NCBI GenBank assembly: GCA_963830485.1
Contig: CAWHNE010000010.1
Span: 1-64,000, forward strand
Origin: CAIWHR01 sp963830485
Lineage (GTDB): Bacteria > Pseudomonadota > Gammaproteobacteria > Burkholderiales > Casimicrobiaceae
Direction of reading: 5' to 3'
DNA length: 64,000 nucleotides
Below are positions 28,376 through 37,778 of the stretch, in pieces. The notes under the pieces are model-generated. The model had not been told where the DNA came from, made no database searches, and saw nothing but the letters and a program-made list of their open reading frames with translations. Within the stretch, counting starts at the first letter, position 1. Each line of letters starts with the position of its first letter. The position numbers and the translations under genes are program-made.

Positions 28376-28801
28376 ATGGCGATGAACGTCGGCGCGGCCG
28401 ACGAGGACGAGGCCATCTCGACGATCAACACGACGCCGCTGGTCGACGTGATGCTGGTGCTGCTGATCATCTTCCTGATCACGATCCCGGTCGTCGTGAC
28501 GTCGATTCCGGTCGAGCTGCCGAAGGAGCGCAACGAGGTCCGGGAGACCAAGCCGGAGAACATCGTCCTGTCGGTCGACCAGGCGGGCGGCATCTTCTGG
28601 AACGACCTCAGGATCGCGTCGACCGCCGCGCTGATCGACCGCTTGAAGAAGATCTCGGTGCTGTCGCCGCAGCCCGAGGTGCAGATCCGCGGCGACGGCC
28701 GCGCCAACTACACCGGGGTGGGTCGGATCATCTACGCGTGCCAGCGCGCCGGCATCGCGAAGGTCGGCTTCATCACCGAGCCGCCGCCGCGCGGCGGCTG
28801 A
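28376..28801 (+). CDS. exbD: ExbD/TolR-family biopolymer transport protein (first copy)
   Basis: This is an intact 141-residue inner-membrane protein. The single helix has the essential Asp: TINTTPLVDVMLVLLIIFLI. The periplasmic domain follows (PENIVLSVDQAGGIFWNDLR) and ends YACQRAGIAKVGFITEPP. It starts 4 bases after the exbB stop. With ExbB it converts proton flow into motion of TonB. Confidence 0.95.
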   Translation: MAMNVGAADEDEAISTINTTPLVDVMLVLLIIFLITIPVVVTSIPVELPKERNEVRETKPENIVLSVDQAGGIFWNDLRIASTAALIDRLKKISVLSPQPEVQIRGDGRANYTGVGRIIYACQRAGIAKVGFITEPPPRGG

Positions 28802-28836
28802 CGCGCCGCGTTCGACGGGAAAGAAGGGAAGCAGCA

Positions 28837-29265
28837 ATGGCCATGAACATAGGACCGGCCGGGCGCGAGCCCGACGTGATGATCGACATCAACACCACGC
28901 CGCTGATCGACGTGATGCTGGTGCTGCTCGTGATGCTGATCATCACGATCCCGATCCAGCTGCACGCGGTGAACCTCAACCTGCCGCTCGGCAGTCCGCC
29001 GCCGCCGCTGACGCCGCCGGAAGTCGTCAAGATCGACGTCGACCCGACGAGCACCGTCTATTGGAACGGCGAGGCGGTGCCGACGCGCGAGGCGCTCGAG
29101 CAGATGCTCGCGGCCGCGGCCGTGCAGCAAGTGCAGCCGGAGCTCCATCTGCGGCCCGACAAGAACTCGCGCTACGAGGTGGTCGCGGGCGTGATGGCCT
29201 CCGCGCAGAGGCTCGGGCTCACCAAGATCGGCATCGTCGGCAGCGAGCAGTTCATCGAGGAGTAG
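28837..29265 (+). CDS. exbD: ExbD/TolR-family biopolymer transport protein (second copy)
   Basis: This is an intact 142-residue paralogue of the previous gene. The start at 28837 (MAMNIGPAGREPDVMIDINT) follows gaaggga. Its helix reads DINTTPLIDVMLVLLVMLII, with the same Asp, and the periplasmic part ends RLGLTKIGIVGSEQFIEE. Two ExbD copies after one ExbB are common in TonB systems of xanthomonads and betaproteobacteria; the second copy often has a receptor-specific or sensing role. Confidence 0.94.
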   Translation: MAMNIGPAGREPDVMIDINTTPLIDVMLVLLVMLIITIPIQLHAVNLNLPLGSPPPPLTPPEVVKIDVDPTSTVYWNGEAVPTREALEQMLAAAAVQQVQPELHLRPDKNSRYEVVAGVMASAQRLGLTKIGIVGSEQFIEE

Positions 29266-29304
29266 CCGCCGCGTTGCGCGCGCGCACACGGGAGTCATAC
29301 GCAG

Positions 29305-29940
29305 ATGGATTTCGCACGGCAACAGAGGGCACCGACCCGGCACGCGTTCGGATTGATGGTCGTCATCCTGGTGCACGTCCTGGTCATCTACGCACTGGTG
29401 ACGGGTCTCGCCCGCAAGGCGGTTCAGGTGATCAAGAAGCCGCTGGACGCGTCGATCATCGAGGAGCTGAAGCTCCCGCCGCCGCCGCCGCCGCCGCCCA
29501 AGAGAGTCGACATTCCCAAGCCGCCGCCGCCGGAAACCTACATCCCGCCGCCGGACATTCCGGTGACGACCGCGCCCACCGGGCCGACGATCACGGTGGT
29601 GACGCCGGAGCCGCCGAAGGCGCCGCCGGTCATCGAGGCCCCGCCGCCGCCGCCACCGCCGCCGCCGAAACCGGCGGTACGGCGCGGCATCCAGCGAATC
29701 GGCGGCGACAATCCGGAGTTCCCGAAGGCGGCCATCAGGGCAGGCGTCGAGAAGGGGCGCGTCGTCGCGCGGCTCAACATCGACGAGAACGGCAACGTGA
29801 CCGACGTCGTCATCGTGTTGGCGGAGCCGTCCCGGCACTTCGACAAAGAGGTCATCACGGCGCTCAAGACGTGGAAGTTCCGCGCCGAAGGCGAGAAGTA
29901 CGTCGGCGAGGTCGAGGTCAACTTCACGCTGAAGGACTAG
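29305..29940 (+). CDS. tonB: TonB-family energy transducer
   Basis: This is an intact 211-residue protein. It has one N-terminal anchor (HAFGLMVVILVHVLVIYALV), a proline-rich periplasmic spacer with polyproline runs (~residues 55-125), and a C-terminal TonB domain (GDNPEFPKAAIRAGVEKGRV, ARLNIDENGNVTDVVIVLAE, ITALKTWKFRAEGE). Gene order exbB-exbD-exbD-tonB places it as the last gene. It should contact the TonB box of outer-membrane receptors such as the one at 17159-20182. Confidence 0.95.
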   Translation: MDFARQQRAPTRHAFGLMVVILVHVLVIYALVTGLARKAVQVIKKPLDASIIEELKLPPPPPPPPKRVDIPKPPPPETYIPPPDIPVTTAPTGPTITVVTPEPPKAPPVIEAPPPPPPPPPKPAVRRGIQRIGGDNPEFPKAAIRAGVEKGRVVARLNIDENGNVTDVVIVLAEPSRHFDKEVITALKTWKFRAEGEKYVGEVEVNFTLKD

Positions 29941-30091
29941 CGGCGCAGCGCGACCGGTTCGGCCTCCGCACGGTTGACTCTGATCGTCGGCCGAGCGGTC
30001 GGCCTCCGAACGCGCTCCCGGTCGCTCGCATCCCCATGCGAGCAGTGGCCACCGTGCCCGGTCGCCGCGCTCCGAAAGGCGGAAGGGACTC

Positions 30092-30474
30092 CTAGCCGCG
30101 CCGCAGCGCCCAGACCATTGCGGTCCAGCTGCCGACGCCCAGCGCGACGACGCGTGGTGACGATCTGCGCGAGCGACACCGGATGACCCGCGACCACGCG
30201 GAAGTACTCGCGGGCGACGTCGGCATAGGCACCCGGGAAGGCAATGACGGCGCCGATGCCTGCCGCCGTCCACAGCCCGATCACCGCACGCTTGCGCCAC
30301 GCCGGCAGCGTTGCCGGCGCGGGCAGCTTCGCCATCACGCTGCGCCGTGAAGCCGTCGTCGGCCAGGTAGCCGGCGCGATGCTCGCGGCCTTCCGCGCGC
30401 AGCGCGGCATCGAGCCAGTCGTCGGCGGGGGCGGACATTGCGGGCGAGTGGTCGTCCATGGCGGTTCGGCCCAT
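30092..30474 (-). CDS. Small membrane protein after the ECF sigma gene, possible anti-sigma factor, frame broken
   Basis: This is a ~127-residue protein. Start ATG 30474 has GGAG close upstream and overlaps the sigma-factor stop region, so it is translationally coupled to it. The N-terminal cytoplasmic part reads DDWLDAALRAEGREHRAGYL and ADDGFTA. After a frame change near 30340 come PAWRKRAVIGLWTAAGIGAV (helix) and DVAREYFRVVAGHPVSLAQI. A further change near 30150 gives a second helix ending WTAMVWALRRG and TAG at 30092. Position and topology suggest an anti-sigma factor, but no zinc-binding HxxxCxxC motif is visible. Confidence 0.68.
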
Positions 30475-30475
30475 T

Positions 30476-31058
30476 CTACTCCGGGGCCCAGGCCGCGAGC
30501 TGCGACTTGAGCTTCTGCTTCGCGCGCAGGATGTGCGTCTTGACCGTGCCGACCGGGCAGTTCAGCACGTAGGCCGCTTCCTCGTGCGACAGGTCGTTAT
30601 GGTAGCACTGGACGATCGCCGCCCGCTCGCCTTCGCTCAGGACCGCGAGCGCGCGCTCCATGTCGAGCCTGAGCGTGGCGCCGCGGGTATGGTCGCCCAG
30701 GCTCTCGTCGGGACTCGCGTCGTCGTCGTCTTCGCTCCGCCGCGATCTCGGCATCGCGGTCGCCCAGGAGTTCCTCCTTGCGCTTTCGCGCATCCGCGAG
30801 ATACGCGTTGGTCGCGATGCGGTAGAGCCACGTCGAGAATTGCGCCTCCTGGCGGAAGGACTTCAGGTTGCGATAAGCGAGCATGAACGTGTCCTGGGCG
30901 AGGTCGTCGGCGAGCGCGTGGTTGCCGGCCGTCATCCTGCGCAGCGTCGCCCGCACCGCGGACTGGTGCCGGCGGACGAGTTCCGAGAACGCATGCCGGT
31001 CATCCTGGACGACGACACGGGCGATGAGCTGTGCATCGGTGACCGGCGGCTCTGCCAT
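30476..31058 (-). CDS. ECF-type RNA polymerase sigma factor, one frame break
   Basis: This is a ~194-residue extracytoplasmic-function sigma factor. Region 2 reads HALADDLAQDTFMLAYRNLK followed by FRQEAQFSTWLYRIATNAYL. Region 4 reads LSEGERAAIVQCYHNDLSHE and AAYVLNCPVGTVKTHILRAK. The frame changes near 30740, in the variable linker between them. It sits between two membrane-protein genes in one minus-strand operon (DUF6249-like protein, sigma, putative anti-sigma), so it probably answers an envelope signal. Confidence 0.9.
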
Positions 31059-31071
31059 CCGCGCCCGCGGC

Positions 31072-31989
31072 TCATCCCTTGCCGTCCGTCGCGCCGGACG
31101 GCGGTAGGGTCGGGGCCGCGCCGGCGCCCTTCTGCGGGAATTGCCGCTCCTCGAACCACCAGAGCACGATGTAGCCGATCCCGACGAACAGCAGCACGAG
31201 ACCGACGCTGTTCGGCGTACCGTCGTCGAGCATCGAGAAGAACGTGAGTCCGAGGCCGATGCCGCCCATGATCACGCCCTTGCGCAGATCGGACCACGCG
31301 GCGCGCCGGCGGATCTGCTTCGCCTGCTCGTAGATCGGCGCGGCCGACGGCATCGCCGCCATGGGCGACGACGGGGTCCCCGCGAGCGCACCCAACGCCT
31401 CGGCCGGCGGAACCACGCCCTTTTCGGCGAGCTTCAGCATCGTCTCGTTCAGCATCCGTGCCTTGCGCATCCGGTACCACAGGATCAGCGCGATCACGAG
31501 CACCGGGGACAGGAAGACGACCGCGACGATCGCAACGACCATGAACGCGAGCCCGGGCTCGGTGTGCACGAAATCGTTGAACGAATCGTACTCGCGGTCA
31601 TCGCCGAACACGCCCACCCGAACGCGCTTGCCGTGCTTGCCTTTGCCGATGCCGACGATTGGCTCGGACGTGTCCGCGTCCTCCTCGGCAGCGGCGTCGG
31701 CCCCGGGCTTGGCGGGTGTGGTGGCATCGATCGTCACCGACCGATCGTCGGCCGTGATGTTGATCGTCGCCGACTTGGTGGTCGTGCCGCGGTCCTTGGC
31801 GGCTGCCGCACCGTTGGGAGACGCCTTGGCGGCCGGGGCGGCGGCCGGCGGCGTGGGCGCGGCCGTCTGGGCGTGCACCCCCGGCGTGCGGGGGGCGCCC
31901 GCGACGACCAGGGCGAGGACGAAGGCGGCGCCGAGAACGAACCGCCGTAAGAGGCGGGGCGAAGCGGCGGCAAATGCGGCGGGGTGCAT
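31072..31989 (-). CDS. DUF6249-like membrane protein
   Basis: This is an intact 305-residue protein. ATG 31989 is preceded by GGGAG and opens a signal peptide (LLRRFVLGAAFVLALVVAGA), with a low-complexity Ala/Pro segment after it. A periplasmic part (ATINITADDRSVTIDATTPA, REYDSFNDFVHTEPG) leads to a helix FMVVAIVAVVFLSPVLVIAL. A cytoplasmic linker (MLKLAEKGVVPPAEALG) and two closing helices follow (DLRKGVIMGGIGLGLTFFSM, VGLVLLFVGIGYIVLWWFEE). Genes of this type often accompany an ECF sigma factor, as here (13 bases apart). Role unknown; it could be the sensor of the module. Confidence 0.8.
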   Translation of the reverse strand: MHPAAFAAASPRLLRRFVLGAAFVLALVVAGAPRTPGVHAQTAAPTPPAAAPAAKASPNGAAAAKDRGTTTKSATINITADDRSVTIDATTPAKPGADAAAEEDADTSEPIVGIGKGKHGKRVRVGVFGDDREYDSFNDFVHTEPGLAFMVVAIVAVVFLSPVLVIALILWYRMRKARMLNETMLKLAEKGVVPPAEALGALAGTPSSPMAAMPSAAPIYEQAKQIRRRAAWSDLRKGVIMGGIGLGLTFFSMLDDGTPNSVGLVLLFVGIGYIVLWWFEERQFPQKGAGAAPTLPPSGATDGKG

Positions 31990-32284
31990 GGGGGTCTCCC
32001 TCGAGCGTCTCATTGCCCTTTGGATGCGGCGACACAGCCCCGACGGATTCAAAGGTCGCGCGGGGCGGACCGCCGGGCTGGGCGCCTCGGGAGTGCGTGC
32101 TATTATTCCCGAAAACCGCCAGCGCGCGTGAAAATCGGCCGGCACGCGCCGAATCGCACAATTTCATTTGAGATCGCGACGCCGCGGAACTTCATGCAGG
32201 GGCATAACGGGCATCGGCATCCTCTTGATTTCGCATACGCACGTTACCCGTCGCAGCAGAGGCCGGTCCGCCTCGGCCGTCCCC

Positions 32285-34460
32285 GTGCGCGGGGCGTTTT
32301 TTGCGATGGCACTTGCGCTCGTCTGCGCCGCTCTGCCCTCGCGAGCCGCGGACGAGCCCGTCACGCTCAATTTCGTCAATGCCGACATCGAGGCCGTCAT
32401 CAAGGCGGTGGCCGAGATCACGGGCCGCAATTTCGTCGTCGACCCGAAGGTCAAGGGGACGATCAACATCATCTCCGCCCGTCCGGTGCCGCGCAGCCTC
32501 GTCTACCCGACGCTGCTGTCCGCGCTGCGCATGCAGGGATTCACCGCGGTCGAGGGCGAAGGCGGTGTCGTCAAGATCGTCCCGGAGGCCGACGCCAAGC
32601 AGCAAGGCGGAACCGTCGCGGCCGGGGCCTTGGCCGGCGGCGGCGACCGGCTCGTGACGCAGGTGATCACGTTGCGTTACGAGTCCGCGGCGCAGCTCGT
32701 CAACGTGCTGCGTCCGCTGATCACGCCCAACAACACGATCGCCGCGTACCCCAACGGCAACGCACTGATCATCACCGACTACGCGGACAACGTGAAGCGG
32801 CTCGACCGCGTGATCGCGTCGCTCGACCAGCCGCCGGGCGGCGAGCCGATCGTCGTGCCGCTCCGCTACGCGTCGGCGATCGACCTCGTGCCGCTCCTGA
32901 ACCGGCTCATCGCCGACGCCGCGACCGCGGCGGCGGCCGGCGCGCCGCCCGACGCCCAGCAGCGGGTCACCGTCATCGCCGATCCGCGCTCCAACGCGAT
33001 CCTCGTGCGCGCCGACAACCCGGGCCGCGTCGCGCGCGTGCGCCAGCTGATCGAGCAGCTCGACACGCCGGGCCGTCCCGGCGGCAACATGTTCATCGTC
33101 TACCTCAAGAACGCCGATGCCGCGCGCGTCGCGCAGACGCTTCGCGCGATGCTGACCGGCAGCGCCGACGGCGGCGGCGCGCCGGCGGGAGGCACCGGGC
33201 TCTCGCCGCTGCCGGCCGTCGTCGATGATCGGCGGCCGCCCGCGACGGCCGCGGCGGCTGGCGCCCGCCGCCGTCGGCGCAGGCGCCGTTCACGCCGTCG
33301 ACGCAGACGGCGTTCGCCGCCGGCGGCGCGACGATCACCGCCGACACCGCGAACAACGCGCTCGTGATCATGGCGCCCGAGCCCGTCTACAACAACCTGC
33401 GCGCGATCATCGAGAAGCTCGACGTGCGGCGCGCGCAGGTGTTCGTCGAGGCGCTGATCTGCGAGGTGTCCGCCGACAAGGCCGCCGAGTTCGGCATCCA
33501 GTGGCAGGCGCTGTCCGGCTACAACTCGACGCAGACGCGCGTGATCGGCGGCACCAACTTCACGCCGCGCGGCAGCGGCAACAACATCATCGACGTCGCC
33601 GTCGAACCCGGGCACCGTCGGCCAGGGGCTCGCGCTCGGCGTGATGAAGGGCACGGTGACGATTCCCGGCCTCGGCACGATCACCAACCTCGCGTTCCTC
33701 GCGCGCGCGCTCGAGACGCAGGTCAACGCGAACATCCTGTCGACGCCGACGCTGCTGACGCTCGACAACGAGGAGGCGCGGATCCTCGTCGGCCAGAACA
33801 TCCCGCTCCTCACCGGCAGCTACGCGACGACCGGCAGCACGACCACGGTGACGCCGTTCCAGACCTTCGAGCGCAAGGACATCGGCCTCATGCTGCGCGT
33901 CAAGCCGCAGATCACCGAGGGCGGCACGGTCCGGCTCGTCGTGTACCAGGAGGTCTCGCGCATCGACCCGACGTTGTCGACCTCGCAGGCCGTGGTGCTC
34001 AACAAGCGCGTGCTCGAGTCCTCGGTCGTGATCGACGACAGCCAGATCATCGTGCTGGGCGGGCTCATCGACGATCAGTTGACCGACGGGCAGGACAGCG
34101 TGCCGCTCTTGGGTCAGATTCCGATCGCCGGGGCGCTCTTCCGCTACGACGCGCGGCGCCGTGTGAAGACCAATCTGCTCGTGTTCCTGAAGCCCACCGT
34201 GCTGCGCACGTCAGCCGACGGGCGCGCGATCACGTCCGAGCGCTACGACTACCTGATGGGCGAGCAGGAGCGCAATCCGCTGCCCGAGCGGCTGTTCTGG
34301 CGCGATCCGTCGCAGCCGCACGCTGCCGCCCGAGGGCGTGATGCCCGGCACGCCGGGCGCGGTCCCGCCGCCGCCGCCGGCGCCGCCCGTGCAGGGAGGC
34401 CCCGGGTACTGGGGACCCCCCGAAGCCCCGCCGCCGGGCACGCCTCCGGTCAAACCGTAG
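32285..34460 (+). CDS. gspD: Type II secretion system secretin GspD, frame broken three times
   Basis: This is a ~725-residue outer-membrane secretin. GTG 32285 gives MRGAFFAMALALVCAALPSR and a cleavage site before ADEPVTLNFVNADIEAVIKA; ATG 32306 is an alternative. The N0-N3 domains are clear (ITGRNFVVDPKVKGTINIIS, LRPLITPNNTIAAYPNGNAL, DPRSNAILVRADNPGRVARV). The secretin core includes ALETQVNANILSTPTLLTLD, GQNIPLLTGSY and VPLLGQIPIAGALFRYDARR. A Pro/Gly-rich tail ends at TAG 34460. Frame changes lie near 33235, 33610 and 34320. It is the first gene of gspD-gspE-gspF. Confidence 0.93.
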
Positions 34461-34477
34461 CGACCTCATCGCCGCCG

Positions 34478-35990
34478 ATGCCCGAGAGCATCGCCACCGC
34501 GCCGGCCGTACCCTTCACGCAACGCGTGAGCTACGCGTTCGCGAAGGCGCAGGGCGTGCTCGCGTTCGGCGAGGAGGGCGGCGCCGTCGTCGTGCTGACG
34601 CGCCCCGACGCGACGATCGAGGGCCTCGCCGAGTTGAAGCGCGTGCTGCAGCGGCCGCTCATCGACGCGCGCGGTCGACGCCGAGCGCTTCGCCGCCGAG
34701 CTCTCGCGGGCTTACAACGTCGCCGGGGGTGGCGTCGCGCAGATGAGGGAGGACCTGTCCCGCGAGACCGACCTCGCGCGGCTGATGCAGGACCTGCCGC
34801 CGACCGAGGACCTGCTCGACAGCGGCGCGCAGGCGCCGGTGATCCGGATGATCAACGCGCTCCTGCTGCAGGCGCTGCGCGAGCGCGCATCCGACCTCCA
34901 CTTCGAGCCGTACGAGGCGCGCTCGGTCGTCCGCTTCCGCGTCGACGGCGTGCTGCGCGACGTGATCGAGCCGCCGCGCGCGCTGCACGCAGCGCTCGTG
35001 TCGCGCCTGAAGATCATGGCGAGCCTCGACATCGCCGAGAAGCGGCTGCCGCAGGACGGCCGCATCGCGTTGAAGCTCGGCGACCGGCAGGTCGACGTTC
35101 GCGTGTCGACGCTGCCCACGGGGCCCGGCGAGCGCGTCGTGCTGCGGCTGCTCGACCAGGACGCGGCGCGGCTCGATCTGACCGCGCTCGGGATGAGCGC
35201 GCCGACGCTGGCCGCGATCGACCGGCTGATCCGCGAGCCGCACGGCATCGTGCTCGTCACCGGGCCGACCGGCTCGGGCAAGACGACGACGCTCTACGCG
35301 GCGCTCTCGCGGCTGCCGCGCGGCACGCTCAACATGATGACGGTCGAGGACCCGATCGAGTACGCGCTCGACGGCGTCGGCCAGACGCAGGTCAATCCGA
35401 AGATCGAGCTCGACTTCGCGCGCGCGCTCCGCGCGATCCTGCGCCAGGATCCCGACATCATCATGATCGGCGAGATCCGCGACCTCGAGACCGCGCAGAT
35501 CGCGGTGCAGGCGTCGCTCACGGGCCATCTCGTGCTCGCGACGCTGCACACGAACGACGCGGCCTCGCGCCGTCACGCGGCTCGCCGACATGGGCGTCGA
35601 GCCGTATCTGCTCGCCTCGAGCTCCTGGGCGTGCTCGCGCAGCGGCTGGTGCGCACGCTGTGCCCCGCCTGCCGCGCGAGCGCCGCGCCCACGGCGGGCG
35701 AGGCGGCGCTCCTGCGCGAGCTCGGGCTTCCCGCTGCGACGCCGCTCGCGACGCCCGCCGGCTGCGACGCGTGCAACGGCACCGGCTATCGCGGCCGGAC
35801 CGGCATCTACGAGCTGATCCAGGTCGACGACGGGCTGCGGCGGCGGATCCACGACCGCGCGTCCGAGCAGGACGTGCGCGCGGCGGCGCTCGCGCACGGG
35901 ATGACGCCGCTGCGGCGCGACGGTGCGCGCTGGCTCGCCTCCGGCGCGACCTCGCTCGCGGAGCTCGTGCGCGTCACCCGCGAGGGCTGA
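34478..35990 (+). CDS. gspE: Type II secretion system ATPase GspE, frame broken
   Basis: This is a ~504-residue cytoplasmic ATPase. ATG 34478 gives MPESIATAPAVPFTQRVSYA. After a frame change near 34670 the core is clear: LRERASDLHFEPYEARSVVR, Walker A GPTGSGKTTTLYAA, Asp box MTVEDPIEYALDGVGQTQVN, Walker B ILRQDPDIIMIGEIRD and the His box LVLATLHTND. A short out-of-frame stretch, 35570-35625, is self-compensating and reads AVTRLADMGVEPYLLASS when corrected. The zinc site CPAC and CDAC lies near the end. It drives pseudopilus assembly together with GspF. Confidence 0.93.
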
Positions 35991-36005
35991 CGGCGAGTCG
36001 GCCGC

Positions 36006-37213
36006 ATGTCCGCGTTCCGCTACGAGGCCGTCGACGCGCGCGGCAAGGCGCGGGCGGGCGTGCTCGACGCGGAGACAGAGCGGCAGGTCCGCGACCGGCT
36101 GCGCGGCGACGGCCTGTTCCCGACGGCGATCGAGGCGGCCAACAGCGCGGACGCCGGCGCGGTCGATCGCACCCGTCTGCCGGCCGCGTCGCTCGCGCTC
36201 TCGACGCGGCTGCTCGCGACGCTCGCGCGCTCGGGGATGCCGCTCGACCAGGCGCTCGCCGCCGTGGCCGAGCAGGCCGACGATCCGCGCGCCGCGCGAA
36301 GCTCTTCACCGCGCTTGCGCGCGCAGGTCGGCTGCCGGCGAATCGCTCGCCGGCGCGCTGTCGCGCTGGCCGCGGACGTTTCCCGATCTCTACCGCGGCC
36401 TCGTCGCCGTCGGCGCGGAGACCGGGCGCCTGTCCGAGGTGCTCGCGCGGCTCGCCGATTACCTCGAGGCGCGGCAGGCGCTGCGGCAGCGGTTCACGCT
36501 GGCGCTGATCTATCCGGCGCTGGTGACGGGCATCGCGCTCGCGGTGATCGCGGTGCTGCTCGCCTACGTCGTGCCGCAGGTCGTCTCGGTCTACCAGCAG
36601 AGCCGGCAGACGCTGCCGTGGCTCACGCAGGCGCTGATCGCCGTCAGCGCGTTCTTCCGCGCGACCGGGTGGCTCTGGCTCGCGGCGATCGTGGCGGCGG
36701 TCGCCGCGTTCGCGCTCGCCAACCGGCGCGCCGCGTTTCGCCTGCGCTGGCACGCGACGCTCCTGCGGATGCCGGTCGCCGGGCGGCTCGTCGCCGCGAT
36801 CGACACGGCGCGCTTCGCGAGCACGCTCGCGATCCTCACCGGCAGCGGCGCGCCGCTCCTGCGCGCGCTCGACGCCGCGCGCGACGTCGTCTGGGCGTTG
36901 CCGCTGCGCCACGCCGCCGACGCGGCCGCCCGGCTTGTCCGCGAGGGCGTGACGCTCGCGCGCGCTCTGCGCGAGCAGAAGCTCTTTCCGCCGGTGCTGA
37001 TCCATCTCGTCGCCAACGGCGAGGCGAGCGGACAGCTCGCGCCGATGCTCGAGCGCGCGGCCGACGCTGCTCGAGCAGGAGTCGGAACGCCGGCTCACCT
37101 GGTTCGCCGCGCTGGTGCAGCCGGCGCTGATCGTCGCGATGGGCGCGATCGTGCTCGTGCTCGTGCTGGCCATCATGCTGCCGATCGTGTCGATGAATCA
37201 GCTCATTCGATAG
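36006..37213 (+). CDS. gspF: Type II secretion system inner-membrane protein GspF, frame broken
   Basis: This is a ~402-residue polytopic protein. It starts MSAFRYEAVDARGKARAGVL. The first T2SSF domain (LLATLARSGMPLDQALAAVA) passes through a frame change near 36300 to GESLAGALSRWPRTFPDLYR, then GAETGRLSEVLARLADYLEA. Helices include LALIYPALVTGIALAVIAVL. A second T2SSF domain follows (STLAILTGSGAPLLRALDAA, FPPVLIHLVANGEASGQLAP). A change near 37070 leads to LVQPALIVAMGAIVLVLVLA and the usual end IMLPIVSMNQLIR. The G of its TAG stop is the first base of the inverted repeat at 37213. Confidence 0.92.
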
Positions 37214-37287
37214 GGGACAGACCACGTTTTCGGTGCATAATTTCTCCTTCCGCGAGGCATCTTGCGAGGAAAACGTGGTCTGTCCCC
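37213..37287. repeat. 19-bp perfect inverted repeat (REP-like palindrome) between gspF and the next gene
   Basis: The left arm GGGGACAGACCACGTTTTC (37213-37231) is matched exactly by its reverse complement GAAAACGTGGTCTGTCCCC (37269-37287) across a 37-base spacer. The left arm begins on the last base of the gspF stop. The right arm contains the most plausible start codon of the next gene. The form fits a REP-type element moved by tyrosine transposases, or a hairpin between genes; no transposase is present in the window. Confidence 0.85.
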
Positions 37288-37778
37288 GATTGATCCGCCC
37301 CAGCGAATCGCGCCGCCGTCTTCTCGTCCTCGCCGCCTTGTCGCTGCCGCTCCGCGCTCTCGCGGCCGACGTTCCGTTGTCGCTGCCGACGGATTTCGAT
37401 CCGGCGCGCGACCCGGCCCGCGATCTCGAAAGCGCGCTCAAGATCGCGCACGCAGCCGGGCGCCGCGTGCTGGTCGAAGTGGGCGGCGAGTGGTGCTCGT
37501 GGTGCCACATCCTCGACCGGTTCTTCGAGGCGAACCCGGATCTGCGTCGTTACCGCGACGCGAACTACGTCTGGCTCAGGGTCAACTGGTCGCCCGAGAA
37601 CACGAACCAGGCGTTCCTGCGGCGCTACCCGGCAATCGAGGGCTATCCGCACTTCTTCGTGCTCGACGCAGGCGGCCGCCTCCTGCATTCGCAAAACACG
37701 CGCGCGCTCGAGGAGACGAAGAGCTACGACCCCGCCGCGATGCGCGCGTTCCTGGTCAAGTGGGCGCCGAAACGCTAG
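37275..37778 (+). CDS. Thioredoxin-fold exported protein with CxxC
   Basis: This is a ~167-residue periplasmic thioredoxin-like protein. A signal peptide is clear (SRRRLLVLAALSLPLRALAA). The active site is VEVGGEWCSWCHILDRFFEA (CSWC). Later motifs VWLRVNWSPENTNQAFLRRY and IEGYPHFFVLDAGGRLLHSQ contain the cis-Pro region. The start is uncertain: GTG 37275 (with GAGGA just upstream), GTG 37233 and TTG 37290 are all in frame, and the first two lie inside the inverted repeat. It may serve disulphide chemistry for secretion proteins encoded upstream, which is inference. Its TAG stop shares CTAG (37775-37778) with queG. Confidence 0.85.
   Translation: MVCPRLIRPSESRRRLLVLAALSLPLRALAADVPLSLPTDFDPARDPARDLESALKIAHAAGRRVLVEVGGEWCSWCHILDRFFEANPDLRRYRDANYVWLRVNWSPENTNQAFLRRYPAIEGYPHFFVLDAGGRLLHSQNTRALEETKSYDPAAMRAFLVKWAPKR

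Noticed and set aside
28732..30474. A 580-codon minus-strand frame opposite exbD and tonB
   Set aside because: Composition is Arg/Asp-rich shadow of the real genes; only its first ~40 codons belong to the membrane protein after the sigma factor.
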